A stretch of 64,000 nt of DNA from Nostoc sphaeroides (lineage in GTDB: Bacteria; Cyanobacteriota; Cyanobacteriia; Cyanobacteriales; Nostocaceae), in assembly GCF_003443655.1 (NCBI RefSeq), contig NZ_CP031941.1, positions 4,462,501 to 4,526,500 on the forward strand. Reading direction: 5' to 3'. The notes below the pieces were generated by a model. The model ran no database searches and was not told where the DNA came from. It was given only the letters and a program-made list of their open reading frames with translations. The position numbers and the translations under genes are program-made. Positions within the stretch are counted from its first letter, which is position 1; every line of letters begins with the position of its first letter. Positions 55,173-63,752 of this stretch are shown in pieces.

Positions 55173-55313
55173 CCAATACTGCTCGGTTAAGGAATTTCTT
55201 GGTTGAGGCAAGCTGTTCAATAGCTGGGGGAGAAATGGAGGCTGGCGTTGAGTTTTTGCCTCCCCTGCCTCAAGAGCTTCCCCTGCCTCCCCTGCTTATC
55301 CGAGCAGTATTGG
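55173..55313. mobile_element. MITE-A copy with an 8-bp target duplication and a different core
   Basis: 141 bp; ends CCAATACTGCTCGGTTAAG and CTTATCCGAGCAGTATTGG; GTTTTGGG is duplicated at 55165-55172 and 55314-55321. The core is unrelated to other copies: it is rich in CCCCTGCCT repeats with a facing GAGGCAAG arm. Confidence 0.92.
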
Positions 55314-55491
55314 GTTTTGGGCTATGGGTTTAAACCTCAATTCCAAAGCCTGAAATGCCTGCTGTCTATGGAATTTAGCTTTTTGTCCAGTTCTAAAACT
55401 GTAATTTTGGCGAGGGTATTGTAATAAGGCAATTGATTATTTGGGTTTGTGCCTCACCACGTTATTAATTTAATGAAGGAGAATTTTGACT

Positions 55492-57834
55492 ATGTCTAGA
55501 CTAAGCGTTCCACCCAATTTCATCGGCACCAGCAGTGCAGACACAATAGTAGGGGAAGAGTTAAATGCACCTTTGGCAATTGGAATTGAGATTTTAAGCA
55601 AAGGTTCCATTGATACACGCTCAGGAAAGGACACCATTAAGGGCACAGGCAACGGCACTAACGGCGGCAACGGTGGCAACGGCAACAAAGGCATCGACGG
55701 CGGCAACGGCGGTATTGGCACTGGCATCGCTAATAGTGGCAATCTGAATACAGAGAAAGAAAACGACAATATCATCGGCACAGGTCAGGGCGGCGACGGC
55801 GGCAGCGGCAACGAGGGCGTCGACGGTGGGGACGGCGGCAACGGCGGTATTGGCACTGGCATCGCTAATAGTGGCAATCTGAATACAGAGAAAGAAAACG
55901 ACAATATCACTGGCACAGGTCAGGGCGGCGACGGCGGCAGAGGCTACCCCAACGACGGCATCGAAAAGGGTGTCGAAATCGAAGAGGGTGTCGGCGGCAC
56001 CGGCGGTACTGGCACTGGCATCGCTAATAGTGCCAGTCTAAATACAGGCTCAGGAAACGACACCCTCACCGGCACAGGCAACGGCGGCGAAGGCGGCACT
56101 GGCGTCGACGGCATCGACGGCGTTACTGGCGGTACTGGCGGTACTGGCACTGGCATCGCTAATAGTGGCAATCTGAATACAGAGAAAGAAAACGACAATA
56201 TCATCGGCACAGGCAACGGCGGCAACGGCGGCAACGGCGGTATTGGTACTGGCATCGCTAATAGTGGTAATCTGAATACAGGCTCAGGAAACGACACCCT
56301 CACTGGGACAGGCAACGGCGGCGACGGCAGTAAAAGCGATATATACATGTTCTTCCCCACCGGGGTAAGCTACCTTGGCGGTACTGGGATTGGTATAAAT
56401 AACAGTGGCAGTATTAATACAGGCTCAGGAAAAGACACGATCGCTGGCACTGGCAACGGCGGCAACATCGGCAACGTCGGCAACGGCGGCGACGGCGGTA
56501 GTGGAACTGGTATCGATAACAGTAAGAAACTGGATACCCAAGACGGAGAAGACACGATTACTGGTATAGGTACTGGCGGCTATGGCGACACCGTATATGG
56601 CGGTAGTGGAACTGGTATAAATAACAGTGGTAGTATTAGTACAGGTTCAGGAAAAGACGCGATCGCTGGCACTGGCAACGGTGGCAATTCCGGCGTCCAA
56701 GGCGGTAGTGGAACTGGTATAAATAACAGTAAGGAACTGGATACCCAAGACGGAGAAGACACGATTACTGGTATAGGTACTGGCGGCACTGGTGGCGAAG
56801 GTGCCGGTACTGGAACTGGTATAAATAACAGTGGCAGTATTAATACAGGCTCAGGAGAAGACACGATCACTGGCACTGGCAACGGCGGCAACTTCAGCAA
56901 CGGCGGTACTGGAACTGGTATAAATAACAGTGGCAGTATTAATACAGGCTCAGGAAAAGACACAATCGCTGGCACTGGCAACGGCGGCAACGGCGGCTAT
57001 ACCAGCTACGGCGGCTTTGGCAACGGCGGTAGTGGAACTGGTATCGATAACAGTAAGGAACTGGATACCCAAGACGGAGAAGACACGATTACTGGTATAG
57101 GTACTGGCGGCACTGGTGGCAATGCCTACTCCGCAAGCGATGGTGGTGCTGGAACTGGTATCAATAACAGTGGCAGTATTAATACAGGCTCAGGAAACGA
57201 CACGATCACTGGCACTGGCAACGGCGGCAAGATTAATAGCCCTCCTGGAAGCAGCGGTGCTGGAACCGGTATCCAGAACATTAAAAACGCCACCATCACT
57301 ACAGGGTCGGACAAAGACACGATTATCGGTTATGGGAATAGCTTAGGAGAAAACGCTACAGCCTATGGCATCTTCAACGATGGACTGATTGATACTGGGG
57401 ATAGTTGTGACAAGCTTACCGGACAGGCAACAACAACAATTGGTGGTACTGCCTACGGTATTTATGGACAAGGAACCATTAACACTGGCGATGGAAATGA
57501 TGAAATTACAGCCACCAGTATCGTAGATGGAGTTCAACAAAAAGTCTCTATCGATGGCGGTATCAAGATTGATCTCGGCACAGGAAATGACTACTTGAAA
57601 GGATTCGGTACTGCAACTGTTGATGGCGGTAAAGGTTTTGATACCCTGGATCTGGGCGCTTTCAATCGTTCCGAACTGCTGGTATCTGGTGTTATTTCTG
57701 GCAATACCGTTAATTCTGCCAACTTCAGTTTCAACAGCGATGGAAACACCATTAGCTTGTCTACGACCGGCTTTGAGAAATTTATCTTTGCAGATAGCTC
57801 TTTGGACTACAGCACTCTGGTAAACGGGGCATGA
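55492..57834 (+). CDS. Glycine-rich RTX-like repeat protein, copy 2
   Basis: 780 residues from the second of two close ATGs, chosen because it aligns with copy 1 and has AAGGAGAA upstream. N- and C-terminal regions are nearly identical to copy 1, but the middle has 14 repeat units instead of 10, including a sub-type GTGINNSKELDTQDGEDTIT not in copy 1. The spacers (GGNGGNG, GGEGG) vary in length. The difference in unit number indicates repeat expansion and contraction by recombination. No signal peptide; probable extracellular protein. The antisense strand is open for long stretches, only because the repeats lack antisense stops. Confidence 0.75.
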   Translation: MSRLSVPPNFIGTSSADTIVGEELNAPLAIGIEILSKGSIDTRSGKDTIKGTGNGTNGGNGGNGNKGIDGGNGGIGTGIANSGNLNTEKENDNIIGTGQGGDGGSGNEGVDGGDGGNGGIGTGIANSGNLNTEKENDNITGTGQGGDGGRGYPNDGIEKGVEIEEGVGGTGGTGTGIANSASLNTGSGNDTLTGTGNGGEGGTGVDGIDGVTGGTGGTGTGIANSGNLNTEKENDNIIGTGNGGNGGNGGIGTGIANSGNLNTGSGNDTLTGTGNGGDGSKSDIYMFFPTGVSYLGGTGIGINNSGSINTGSGKDTIAGTGNGGNIGNVGNGGDGGSGTGIDNSKKLDTQDGEDTITGIGTGGYGDTVYGGSGTGINNSGSISTGSGKDAIAGTGNGGNSGVQGGSGTGINNSKELDTQDGEDTITGIGTGGTGGEGAGTGTGINNSGSINTGSGEDTITGTGNGGNFSNGGTGTGINNSGSINTGSGKDTIAGTGNGGNGGYTSYGGFGNGGSGTGIDNSKELDTQDGEDTITGIGTGGTGGNAYSASDGGAGTGINNSGSINTGSGNDTITGTGNGGKINSPPGSSGAGTGIQNIKNATITTGSDKDTIIGYGNSLGENATAYGIFNDGLIDTGDSCDKLTGQATTTIGGTAYGIYGQGTINTGDGNDEITATSIVDGVQQKVSIDGGIKIDLGTGNDYLKGFGTATVDGGKGFDTLDLGAFNRSELLVSGVISGNTVNSANFSFNSDGNTISLSTTGFEKFIFADSSLDYSTLVNGA

Positions 57835-57877
57835 GTTTGTTCACAGTCATTGTTTATTATCCCTCATCCCCTACTCC

Positions 57878-58645
57878 TCAAAATTTGTAACTCAAAACCT
57901 GAATCACGCTATTTTCCGGCAAATCTTTAGGGCTAATGGAAATACTATCCCCATTGCTACGCCGCACTGTCATACCTTGCATCAAGGTCAGAAAATCATC
58001 CAGTGGTGAAATATCGCACTTAGCAGCATCAGCGCCCTGTGTGCGGTAATGGGTTGGAATCACTATCTTGGGATTTAAGATTTGCACAGCCTGCTTTGCT
58101 TCCTCAGCATTGTAGGCTTTTGCACTGCCTCCCACCGGAATAAATGCTACATCGGGACGCCCCATCAGGATTTTTTGCTCAATGGAAATCGGTGCAGCAG
58201 CTCCGCCTAAGTGTAAGATATTAATTCCGCCTTGCTGCCAACTCCAAGCGGTATTTGAACCAAATTGCCTACCACCTTTGCGATCGTGGTCTATGGCAAT
58301 TCCTTGAAACTTAATGCCTTTAAACTCATAAACTCCTGGTTCATAGATGAGTTTTGCATTTCCCGGTAGTACGTCTACAGCACCTTCATCCAGCAGTTGG
58401 CTGCTAATCAGTACTAAATCTGCTGCAACTTTTGGTGGACGATACCCAGCAGTACAACCGGCCGTCCGAAATGGATTAACAAGAATTTTCGCACCGCCAC
58501 CAGTAAAAAGAAAGCAAGTATGACCCAACCACTGAACTGATAAACCGCTAGATTGTGCGTCAGCTTGAGATTCAGAACCCAAGTTAGTAACCAAAGCTGT
58601 GACTAACCCCGCCCCAGCATAGCCCATCAACTGTCGTCGTTTCAT
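57878..58645 (-). CDS. MBL-fold protein (UlaG-like) with Tat-type signal
   Basis: 255 residues. The N-terminus MKRRQLMGYAGAGLVTALVT has twin arginines and a hydrophobic segment, consistent with Tat export. The rest follows the MBL fold of UlaG-like proteins (VQWLGHTCFLFTGGGAKILV, NILHLGGAAAPI, KIVIPTHYRT). The HxHxDH metal motif, expected after LVLIS, reads SQLLDEG, so most of the normal zinc site is missing and hydrolase activity is doubtful. It starts 3 bp after trpG, at the end of the prfB-trpG cluster. Confidence 0.78.
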   Translation of the reverse strand: MKRRQLMGYAGAGLVTALVTNLGSESQADAQSSGLSVQWLGHTCFLFTGGGAKILVNPFRTAGCTAGYRPPKVAADLVLISSQLLDEGAVDVLPGNAKLIYEPGVYEFKGIKFQGIAIDHDRKGGRQFGSNTAWSWQQGGINILHLGGAAAPISIEQKILMGRPDVAFIPVGGSAKAYNAEEAKQAVQILNPKIVIPTHYRTQGADAAKCDISPLDDFLTLMQGMTVRRSNGDSISISPKDLPENSVIQVLSYKF

Positions 58646-58648
58646 TAA

Positions 58649-59248
58649 TTATGCTCTCGACTGTAACTGTTCCAGAAAATTTCGCAATAACTGTTTTCCT
58701 GAAGATGTCAGGACACTCTCTGGGTGAAACTGGACGCCCTGAATATGAGGATACTTCCGGTGTCGCACTCCCATAATGGTGTTATCTTCAACCCAAGCGG
58801 TGATTTCTAACACATCTGGGCAAGTCTCACGTTCTATCACCAAACTATGATACCTGGTGGCGGTTAAAGGATTTTCTAATCCCCGAAAAACCCCCACCCC
58901 AGTGTGAGACACCTGAGAGGTTTTGCCATGCATCAACTCTGGAGCAGGAATTATTTTACCACCGAACACTTGACCGATGCTTTGATGTCCTAGACAAACA
59001 CCCAAAATTGGCAACTCTTGTCCTAGCTGTTCAATCAATTCTAAAGAAATACCGGCATCTTCCGGGCGACCTGGCCCAGGAGAAATAACCACAGCTTCGG
59101 GCTTTAATGCCCGAATCTCATCTATCGATATCTTATCGTTACGAAAAACTTTAATATCATCTGCTACTGGGAATTCTGCTGCCAATTCTCCCAGATATTG
59201 CACTAAATTATATGTAAAACTGTCGTAATTGTCGATAACTATAATCAA
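58649..59248 (-). CDS. trpG: Anthranilate / aminodeoxychorismate synthase glutamine amidotransferase
   Basis: 199 residues. Class I amidotransferase triad: C85 in GVCLGHQ, H175 and E177 in QFHPES. The start [20 protein letters not shown] is diagnostic. It hydrolyses glutamine and passes ammonia to TrpE or PabB; in many bacteria one protein serves both, so trpG and pabA cannot be separated here. Lies after dgkA and 3 bp before the MBL-fold gene. Confidence 0.95.
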   Translation of the reverse strand: MIIVIDNYDSFTYNLVQYLGELAAEFPVADDIKVFRNDKISIDEIRALKPEAVVISPGPGRPEDAGISLELIEQLGQELPILGVCLGHQSIGQVFGGKIIPAPELMHGKTSQVSHTGVGVFRGLENPLTATRYHSLVIERETCPDVLEITAWVEDNTIMGVRHRKYPHIQGVQFHPESVLTSSGKQLLRNFLEQLQSRA

Positions 59249-59568
59249 AGCTTATAACTCCTGGTTTTTACCACTCATCAGTTACAAACAGCATAGACAA
59301 ATATCTCATGCTATTTGTTCGCTAGGTGTAAAAATAACGCTGACGTGGACGCTTAAAGAATTACCAAGTAATCCTTTACCCAGGATGCTTGGCACAACGC
59401 AGATAGCGACGCGCAAAGCGAGTCCGCGTTCGCTTTTAGCGTCTCGTAGAGAGCGTTATAGCCCGTCGTAGACATCGCCTCACTTTTGAATTGCTTATAA
59501 TCTGTTCTCTAGGGGATCGGACAGAGTTTGATCCTGTTATTGGCTCACTTGGCGATCGCAAATAACCT
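59249..59568. other. Spacer with a repeat module
   Basis: No gene; carries a degenerate GCGTCTCGTAGAGAGCG palindromic module at about 59440-59457 of the kind also seen at 7150-7215. Frames on the plus strand are spurious. Confidence 0.45.
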
Positions 59569-60024
59569 CTACAAAGCCGATATAATTAACTTTACCAGAG
59601 GAGGGAGCAGGAGCGTACCAGCTACCAGCACCGCTACTAAAGCAGAAACAAGCACTGCGCCAGCCGCACAATCTTTAGCAATTTTTGCCAATTCATGGTA
59701 TGTCTGCTTAACGGTTAAGTCCACAAGAGACTCGATCGCTGTATTTAGTAACTCTAATGCCAAAACTAAACCACTAGTTACACCAATTACCGCGATTTCC
59801 ACCGCTTGCAGATGTAGAAAAACGCTTAAAGCGATCGCCAACGCGCAAACACTTACGTGGATGCGAAAATTACGTTGAGTTTGAAAACTATAGCTGATTC
59901 CAGCCCAGGCATATTTAAAACTAACAAATAAATTAGAGGCTACTTTCCAGGAGAATTCCCGTTCGTTAGACACCAGTGTTTGTAACGAGGTGGGCGTTGG
60001 TGATGGAGAAATTTTTTGGGACAT
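59569..60024 (-). CDS. dgkA: Diacylglycerol / undecaprenol kinase
   Basis: 151 residues. A variable N-terminus (SPSPTPTSLQT) precedes the DgkA core: FKYAWAGISYSFQTQRNFRI, AIALSVFLHLQAVEIAVI, ALELLNTAIESLVDLTV with the catalytic ELLNTAIE motif, and a third helix near the C-terminus. Integral membrane homotrimer; in organisms of this type undecaprenol is the likelier substrate. In the usual cyanobacterial order ybeY-dgkA-trpG. Confidence 0.93.
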   Translation of the reverse strand: MSQKISPSPTPTSLQTLVSNEREFSWKVASNLFVSFKYAWAGISYSFQTQRNFRIHVSVCALAIALSVFLHLQAVEIAVIGVTSGLVLALELLNTAIESLVDLTVKQTYHELAKIAKDCAAGAVLVSALVAVLVAGTLLLPPLVKLIISAL

Positions 60025-60178
60025 AGACTTAAAAACACAAAAACAGAGTTGCTACGTGGGAATATTCGCCGATTTTAATGGCAGAATTAACTTTGAGGCA
60101 ATCTTTAAGCAATTTTCCACAGAAGTTATTATAAAAGTATTACCCAAAATTAACACTATAGAAATACACTAACTACTG

Positions 60179-60712
60179 CTATTCCATGTCAATAGCAATA
60201 CCTATTGCATTCAGCAATCTCACTTGCTGTTCTAACATTCGCCCCAAACTTTCTTCATCAGGATGATCCCAGCCCAAGAGATGTAAAAAACCGTGACTAG
60301 CTAACCAGGCTAGCTCAGTGGGTAAGCTATGTTCCTGCTGTTGAGCTTGACGTTGTGCTGTATCTACAGACACGATAATATCACCTAAGTATAATGGTAC
60401 AGAAGCAAGCATCTCTTTGCTTTGAGGAAAATCCACCTCCAAAGCAGCAAAGGCTAAAACGTCTGTGGGCTTATTTTGTTGACGATACTGGGCATTCAGT
60501 TCTTGAATTTGCGAGTCATCTGTCAAACGCAGCCCGATTTCATAACTTGGCGCTGGCGGAATTTGAGGGTGAAGTATTTCCAACCAGTGATTAAACCAAT
60601 TTTCCCAAGTTTCAGGAGGAATTCGGGGATCAGTGTCCTCAATTTTTACAGATGTTGTCGGGGACAACTCGTAAAAATCATCCTCCACATATAGTTCAAC
60701 GCTCAGGGGCAC
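60179..60712 (-). CDS. ybeY: Endoribonuclease YbeY
   Basis: 177 residues from a GTG. The zinc motif H140-GFL-H144-LLGWD-H150 is intact and preceded by PTDVLAFA and GDIIVSVDTA. YbeY works in 16S rRNA 3' maturation and ribosome quality control. The N-terminus is longer than in E. coli, as in other cyanobacteria. First of the ybeY-dgkA-trpG run; 104 bp downstream of the DUF3285 gene. Confidence 0.95.
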   Translation of the reverse strand: MPLSVELYVEDDFYELSPTTSVKIEDTDPRIPPETWENWFNHWLEILHPQIPPAPSYEIGLRLTDDSQIQELNAQYRQQNKPTDVLAFAALEVDFPQSKEMLASVPLYLGDIIVSVDTAQRQAQQQEHSLPTELAWLASHGFLHLLGWDHPDEESLGRMLEQQVRLLNAIGIAIDME

Positions 60713-60816
60713 ACAGTCTCCTAGTCTGAGGTTTATGGTTTTTCGCTAAGACTGTCCTTTGTCATTGATCATCTGTCCTTTTAAATACAATTAATGACTA
60801 ATGACTAATGACTAAT

Positions 60817-60972
60817 TTAGTGAGTTAGGTAAGCAAGACCAACAAGGAGAGATAAAAGCCCTACAGCAGTCAACGCAAAATGCTTTAGGGAAGTTCCACC
60901 TTTCCGCACCATGTTTCGCATGGCAAGTTTTACGTAGCTAGGTTGAGGTTCTGTTGAAGGAGTGTTGCTCAT
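60817..60972 (-). CDS. DUF3285 family single-helix protein
   Basis: 51 residues from the ATG at 60970-60972; a longer frame reaching 61068 is not supported. SYVKLAMRNMVRKGGTSLKH followed by one membrane helix (FALTAVGLLSLLVGLAYL) is the DUF3285 pattern, found next to prfB/ybeY in many cyanobacteria. Function unknown; a thylakoid or plasma-membrane location is expected. Confidence 0.82.
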   Translation of the reverse strand: MSNTPSTEPQPSYVKLAMRNMVRKGGTSLKHFALTAVGLLSLLVGLAYLTH

Positions 60973-61125
60973 AGTTATTTGTCCACAGACTCTTTTATAA
61001 CTGTAACAGTTGGTCTGGGATAGAATGGCGATCGCCTGTATATTGCTCAGGAATTTATCTGAAAACACCTCGATAAGAAGGAATGCTACGCCTACGCGCC
61101 AATCTTAGAAAAATAAATAATAAAT

Positions 61126-61163
61126 AAGTGCTAAGTAATATTAAAGATAATTACTTAGCACTT
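61126..61163 (-). terminator. Terminator after prfB
   Basis: Perfect arms AAGTGCTAAGTAAT / ATTACTTAGCACTT and a T-rich tract on the minus strand, 15 bp after the prfB stop codon. Confidence 0.88.
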
Positions 61164-61178
61164 GTAAATAATCCCAAA

Positions 61179-62301
61179 TTATGCACTAGTATTTTCTACT
61201 AATTTATTTTCTTGGCGCAGATAAGCTTGAATGAACGGATCAAGTTCACCATTCATCACATCGCCAATCGCCGTTGTTTCTGTATTTGTACGTAAATCCT
61301 TCACCATCTGGTAAGGATGAAATACATAGTTACGGATTTGGTTTCCCCAGGAAGCTTCTACCATATCGCCACGAATTTCGGCAATTTCTTGGGCGCGTTG
61401 CTCCTTGGCGATGACCAACAGCTTTGCTTTGAGGCGATTTAGGGCTTTTTCTTTATTTTGCAGTTGCGATCGCTCTTCTGTACAGCGCACAGCAAGACCT
61501 GTGGGAAGGTGAACAATCCGCACCGCAGTTTCTACTTTGTTGACGTTTTGCCCACCTTTACCACCAGACCGAGTTGTGGTGATTTCCAAATCCTTATCTG
61601 GAATATCCAATTGCACAGAGTTATCAATCTGCGGCATCACTTCCACCCCTGCAAAACTGGTTTGTCGCTTACCGTTGGCATTAAAAGGTGAAATCCGCAC
61701 TAAGCGATGTGTACCCATTTCCGATCGCAAGTAACCATAAGCATAGCGACCAGTAATTTCTAGGGTTGCTGATTTAATTCCGGCTTCATCACCCTCCGAC
61801 TCTTCAGCTAAAGTTACCTTATAGCCATGAGCTTCGCCCCAACGGGTGTACATCCGCATTAGCATAAATGCCCAGTCTTGAGCATCTGTACCACCAGCAC
61901 CAGCACTAATAGTTAGTACAGCACCTTCCGCATCATAGGGGCCGGATAGTAACTGTTGTAATTCCCACTGATCCAGATCACGATTCAGTTTAGTGATGGT
62001 AGATTCTGCTTCTTGCAGTAGTGCCTCATCAGTTTCTAACTCCAACAACTCAACAACTGCCTTAGTATCTTCTAGATTGGCGTGCCAGCGATCGTATTGC
62101 TGGAGGTGGGCTTTCAGATCGTTGAGTTCTTGCAGAGTTTCTTGGGCTTGGGTTTGGTTATCCCAAAAGTCTGGCTGTGCTGATATTTTTTCGAGGTCTT
62201 GAATTTTGGCTGTCAGTGCAGGTACGTCAAAGATAGTCCTGGGTTTTACCCAGGCGGCCAGACAACGTTTCGATTTCGCGTTTTAGTTCTAGGACATCCA
62301 T
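61179..62301 (-). CDS. prfB: Peptide chain release factor 2, with programmed +1 frameshift
   Basis: The first 24 codons start at the ATG complementary to 62299-62301 ([20 protein letters not shown]) and end at the TGA at 62227-62229. Skipping one base at CTT-TGA-C moves into the main frame ([15 protein letters not shown]...), giving about 373 residues. The main frame has [12 protein letters not shown], the UGA/UAA-specific SPF in [10 protein letters not shown], and the catalytic GGQ in [14 protein letters not shown]2 ends translation at UGA and UAA and self-regulates through this shift. An internal Shine-Dalgarno-like CAGGA lies just upstream. First gene of the cluster running to the MBL-fold gene. 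Confidence 0.97.
62226..62232 (-). promoter_or_regulatory. prfB frameshift site
   Basis: CTT TGA C, read on the minus strand, preceded by CCAGGACTAT. It is the standard autoregulatory slippage heptamer: scarce RF2 leaves the TGA unread and the ribosome slips +1. Confidence 0.95.
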
Positions 62302-62403
62302 AATACTTGCTGAATGATAGATAGAGCGCTAGTAGTGGAAAATTGCTCTTTATTCTACTTATGTTTCTTGATTTTAGCTGTAGTTGGGCAAATTTTTTAT
62401 AAG

Positions 62404-63538
62404 TTACAAAAGTGACTTGAAATTATCAAGCGCTTCTTGGGTCACTGAAGTAGTGTTATTTAGCTGTTGCAGATAGGCTTTGATAAACAAATCAATTTTA
62501 CCGTTCAAGACTTCTGCAGCAACAGGTGTTTCTACATTGGTACGTAAATCTTTCACCTTGGTGTAAGGATGCAAGATATATTCACGGATAAGCAGAGATT
62601 GGATGAGTCGAGGTTGAATTGCTTCAACTTGCTGGACATTTTGGGCTAGTGCGATCGCAAACAGTTTACTCTTGAGAATAGCTAAGGCTTTCTCTTTGCT
62701 TTGCATCTGGCTACGCTCTTGGTTACAAGATACATTAATCCCAGTAGGAATGTGAACCATCTTTACCCATGTTTCTGTCCGGTTGACATTCCCCCGATGG
62801 CGATAATAAGTAATTTCCAAATCTTTCTCTGGAATCTCAAAATCAACAGACTCATCTAAAATCGGGCTGACTTCTACACTGGCTAGGCAAGTATGCCGTC
62901 TGCCATTGCCATGAACAGGAGAAATTCGCTCTATTCTTGCATGAGTTCCTTGTTCTGATTTTAGTCAGCCATAAGCATAACGCCCTGTAATTTCTAGGGT
63001 GGCATGTTTGACCCCTCCTAAATCACCTGCTGACTCTTGCACTAGATATACTTTATGGTTCTGATTTACTGCCCAACGATGGTATAGCTGTAATAACATA
63101 GCTGCCCAGTCTTGGGAATCTATACCTCCAACCTCAGCCGTAATTGTCAAGAATGCCCCCTTTTGGTCGTGGGGGTCAGACAGTAATTGTTGTATTTCTA
63201 CTATTTCGAGTTCTTGCTGGAGTTGGGTAAGGTTGGTTTGTGCCTCTTGCAACAACTCCTCATCAGCAGAGAATTCTAGTAGCTCTAGTGCAGCCTTGAT
63301 ATCTTCTAGAATCAAGTGCGATCGCTGATATTGTTTCTTCTTAGCGTTCAGGAAGTCAATTTCTTGAAGTGTCTGATAGTAAGTGACAGAATTATCCCAG
63401 AAAGTCGCTTGAGAAATCAATTGATTCAAGTCTTCAATTCTTGCACTCAGTTCTGATAGGTCAAAGACAGCCTTCAGCCTTGATCAAGATATTAGATAAC
63501 CTTTCTACTTCGCGTTTGATGTTTAAGAGTTCTAGCAT
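62404..63538 (-). pseudogene. RF2 paralogue lacking GGQ, with frameshift site and an internal TGA
   Basis: It starts at the ATG complementary to 63536-63538 (MLELLNIKREVERL) and has the same CTT-TGA-C slippage site at 63460-63466. The main frame is clearly RF2-like (FWDNSVTYYQTLQEIDFLNA, GGIDSQDWAAMLLQLYHRWA, HPYTKVKDLRTNVETPVAAE). Three things are wrong: an in-frame TGA at 62965-62967 (after GRYAYG), a four-residue deletion that removes GGQ ([12 protein letters not shown] becomes RHRGNVNR), and SPF changed to SPV. It cannot release peptides by the normal mechanism. About 377 codons with only one nonsense codon beyond the slippage site. Tandem with prfB, 102 bp upstream. Pseudogene most likely; a kept non-catalytic RF-like protein is the alternative. 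Confidence 0.88.
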
Positions 63539-63675
63539 AGTTTTGCTCACTTGAGACTAGTTAAGGGCTACGGCAACAATTTTGGGTTTTCAAGAGGCGA
63601 TAAATCGCCGTCTCTACAAGTGTTTTGTTGCTCTATCTTAACTGTATTGCTACATATTCTACTATTAAAACGATG

Positions 63676-63713
63676 AAAAAACCGTGGATGCTAAAAATTT
63701 AACCACGGTTTTT
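63676..63713 (-). terminator. Terminator after the Bax-inhibitor-1 gene
   Basis: Arms AAAAACCGTGG and CCACGGTTTTT around an AT-rich loop, 40 bp after the stop codon and with T's on the minus strand. Confidence 0.88.
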
Positions 63714-63752
63714 ACTTTAGAAAATTTTACTTGTGTTAGCGCCTACAGACAA

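Larger units (their letters stand above)
54546..55491. other. Intergenic in the tandem duplication
   Basis: No intact gene. Starts with a remnant of the MBL-protein gene end, then the duplicated upstream region (54644-54910), a MITE-B, a non-duplicated stretch and a MITE-A (55173-55313), ending in the ribosome-binding site of copy 2. Confidence 0.65.

Noticed and set aside
52724-57540. Long proline-rich reading frames on the minus strand (up to 138 codons)
   Set aside because: They are the antisense of the glycine-rich repeats; GGC/AAC/ACC-rich repeats lack stops on the other strand. No start signals.
59229-59471. 80-codon plus-strand frame
   Set aside because: Starts in the trpG leader and ends in a GTCTCGTAGAGAG repeat.
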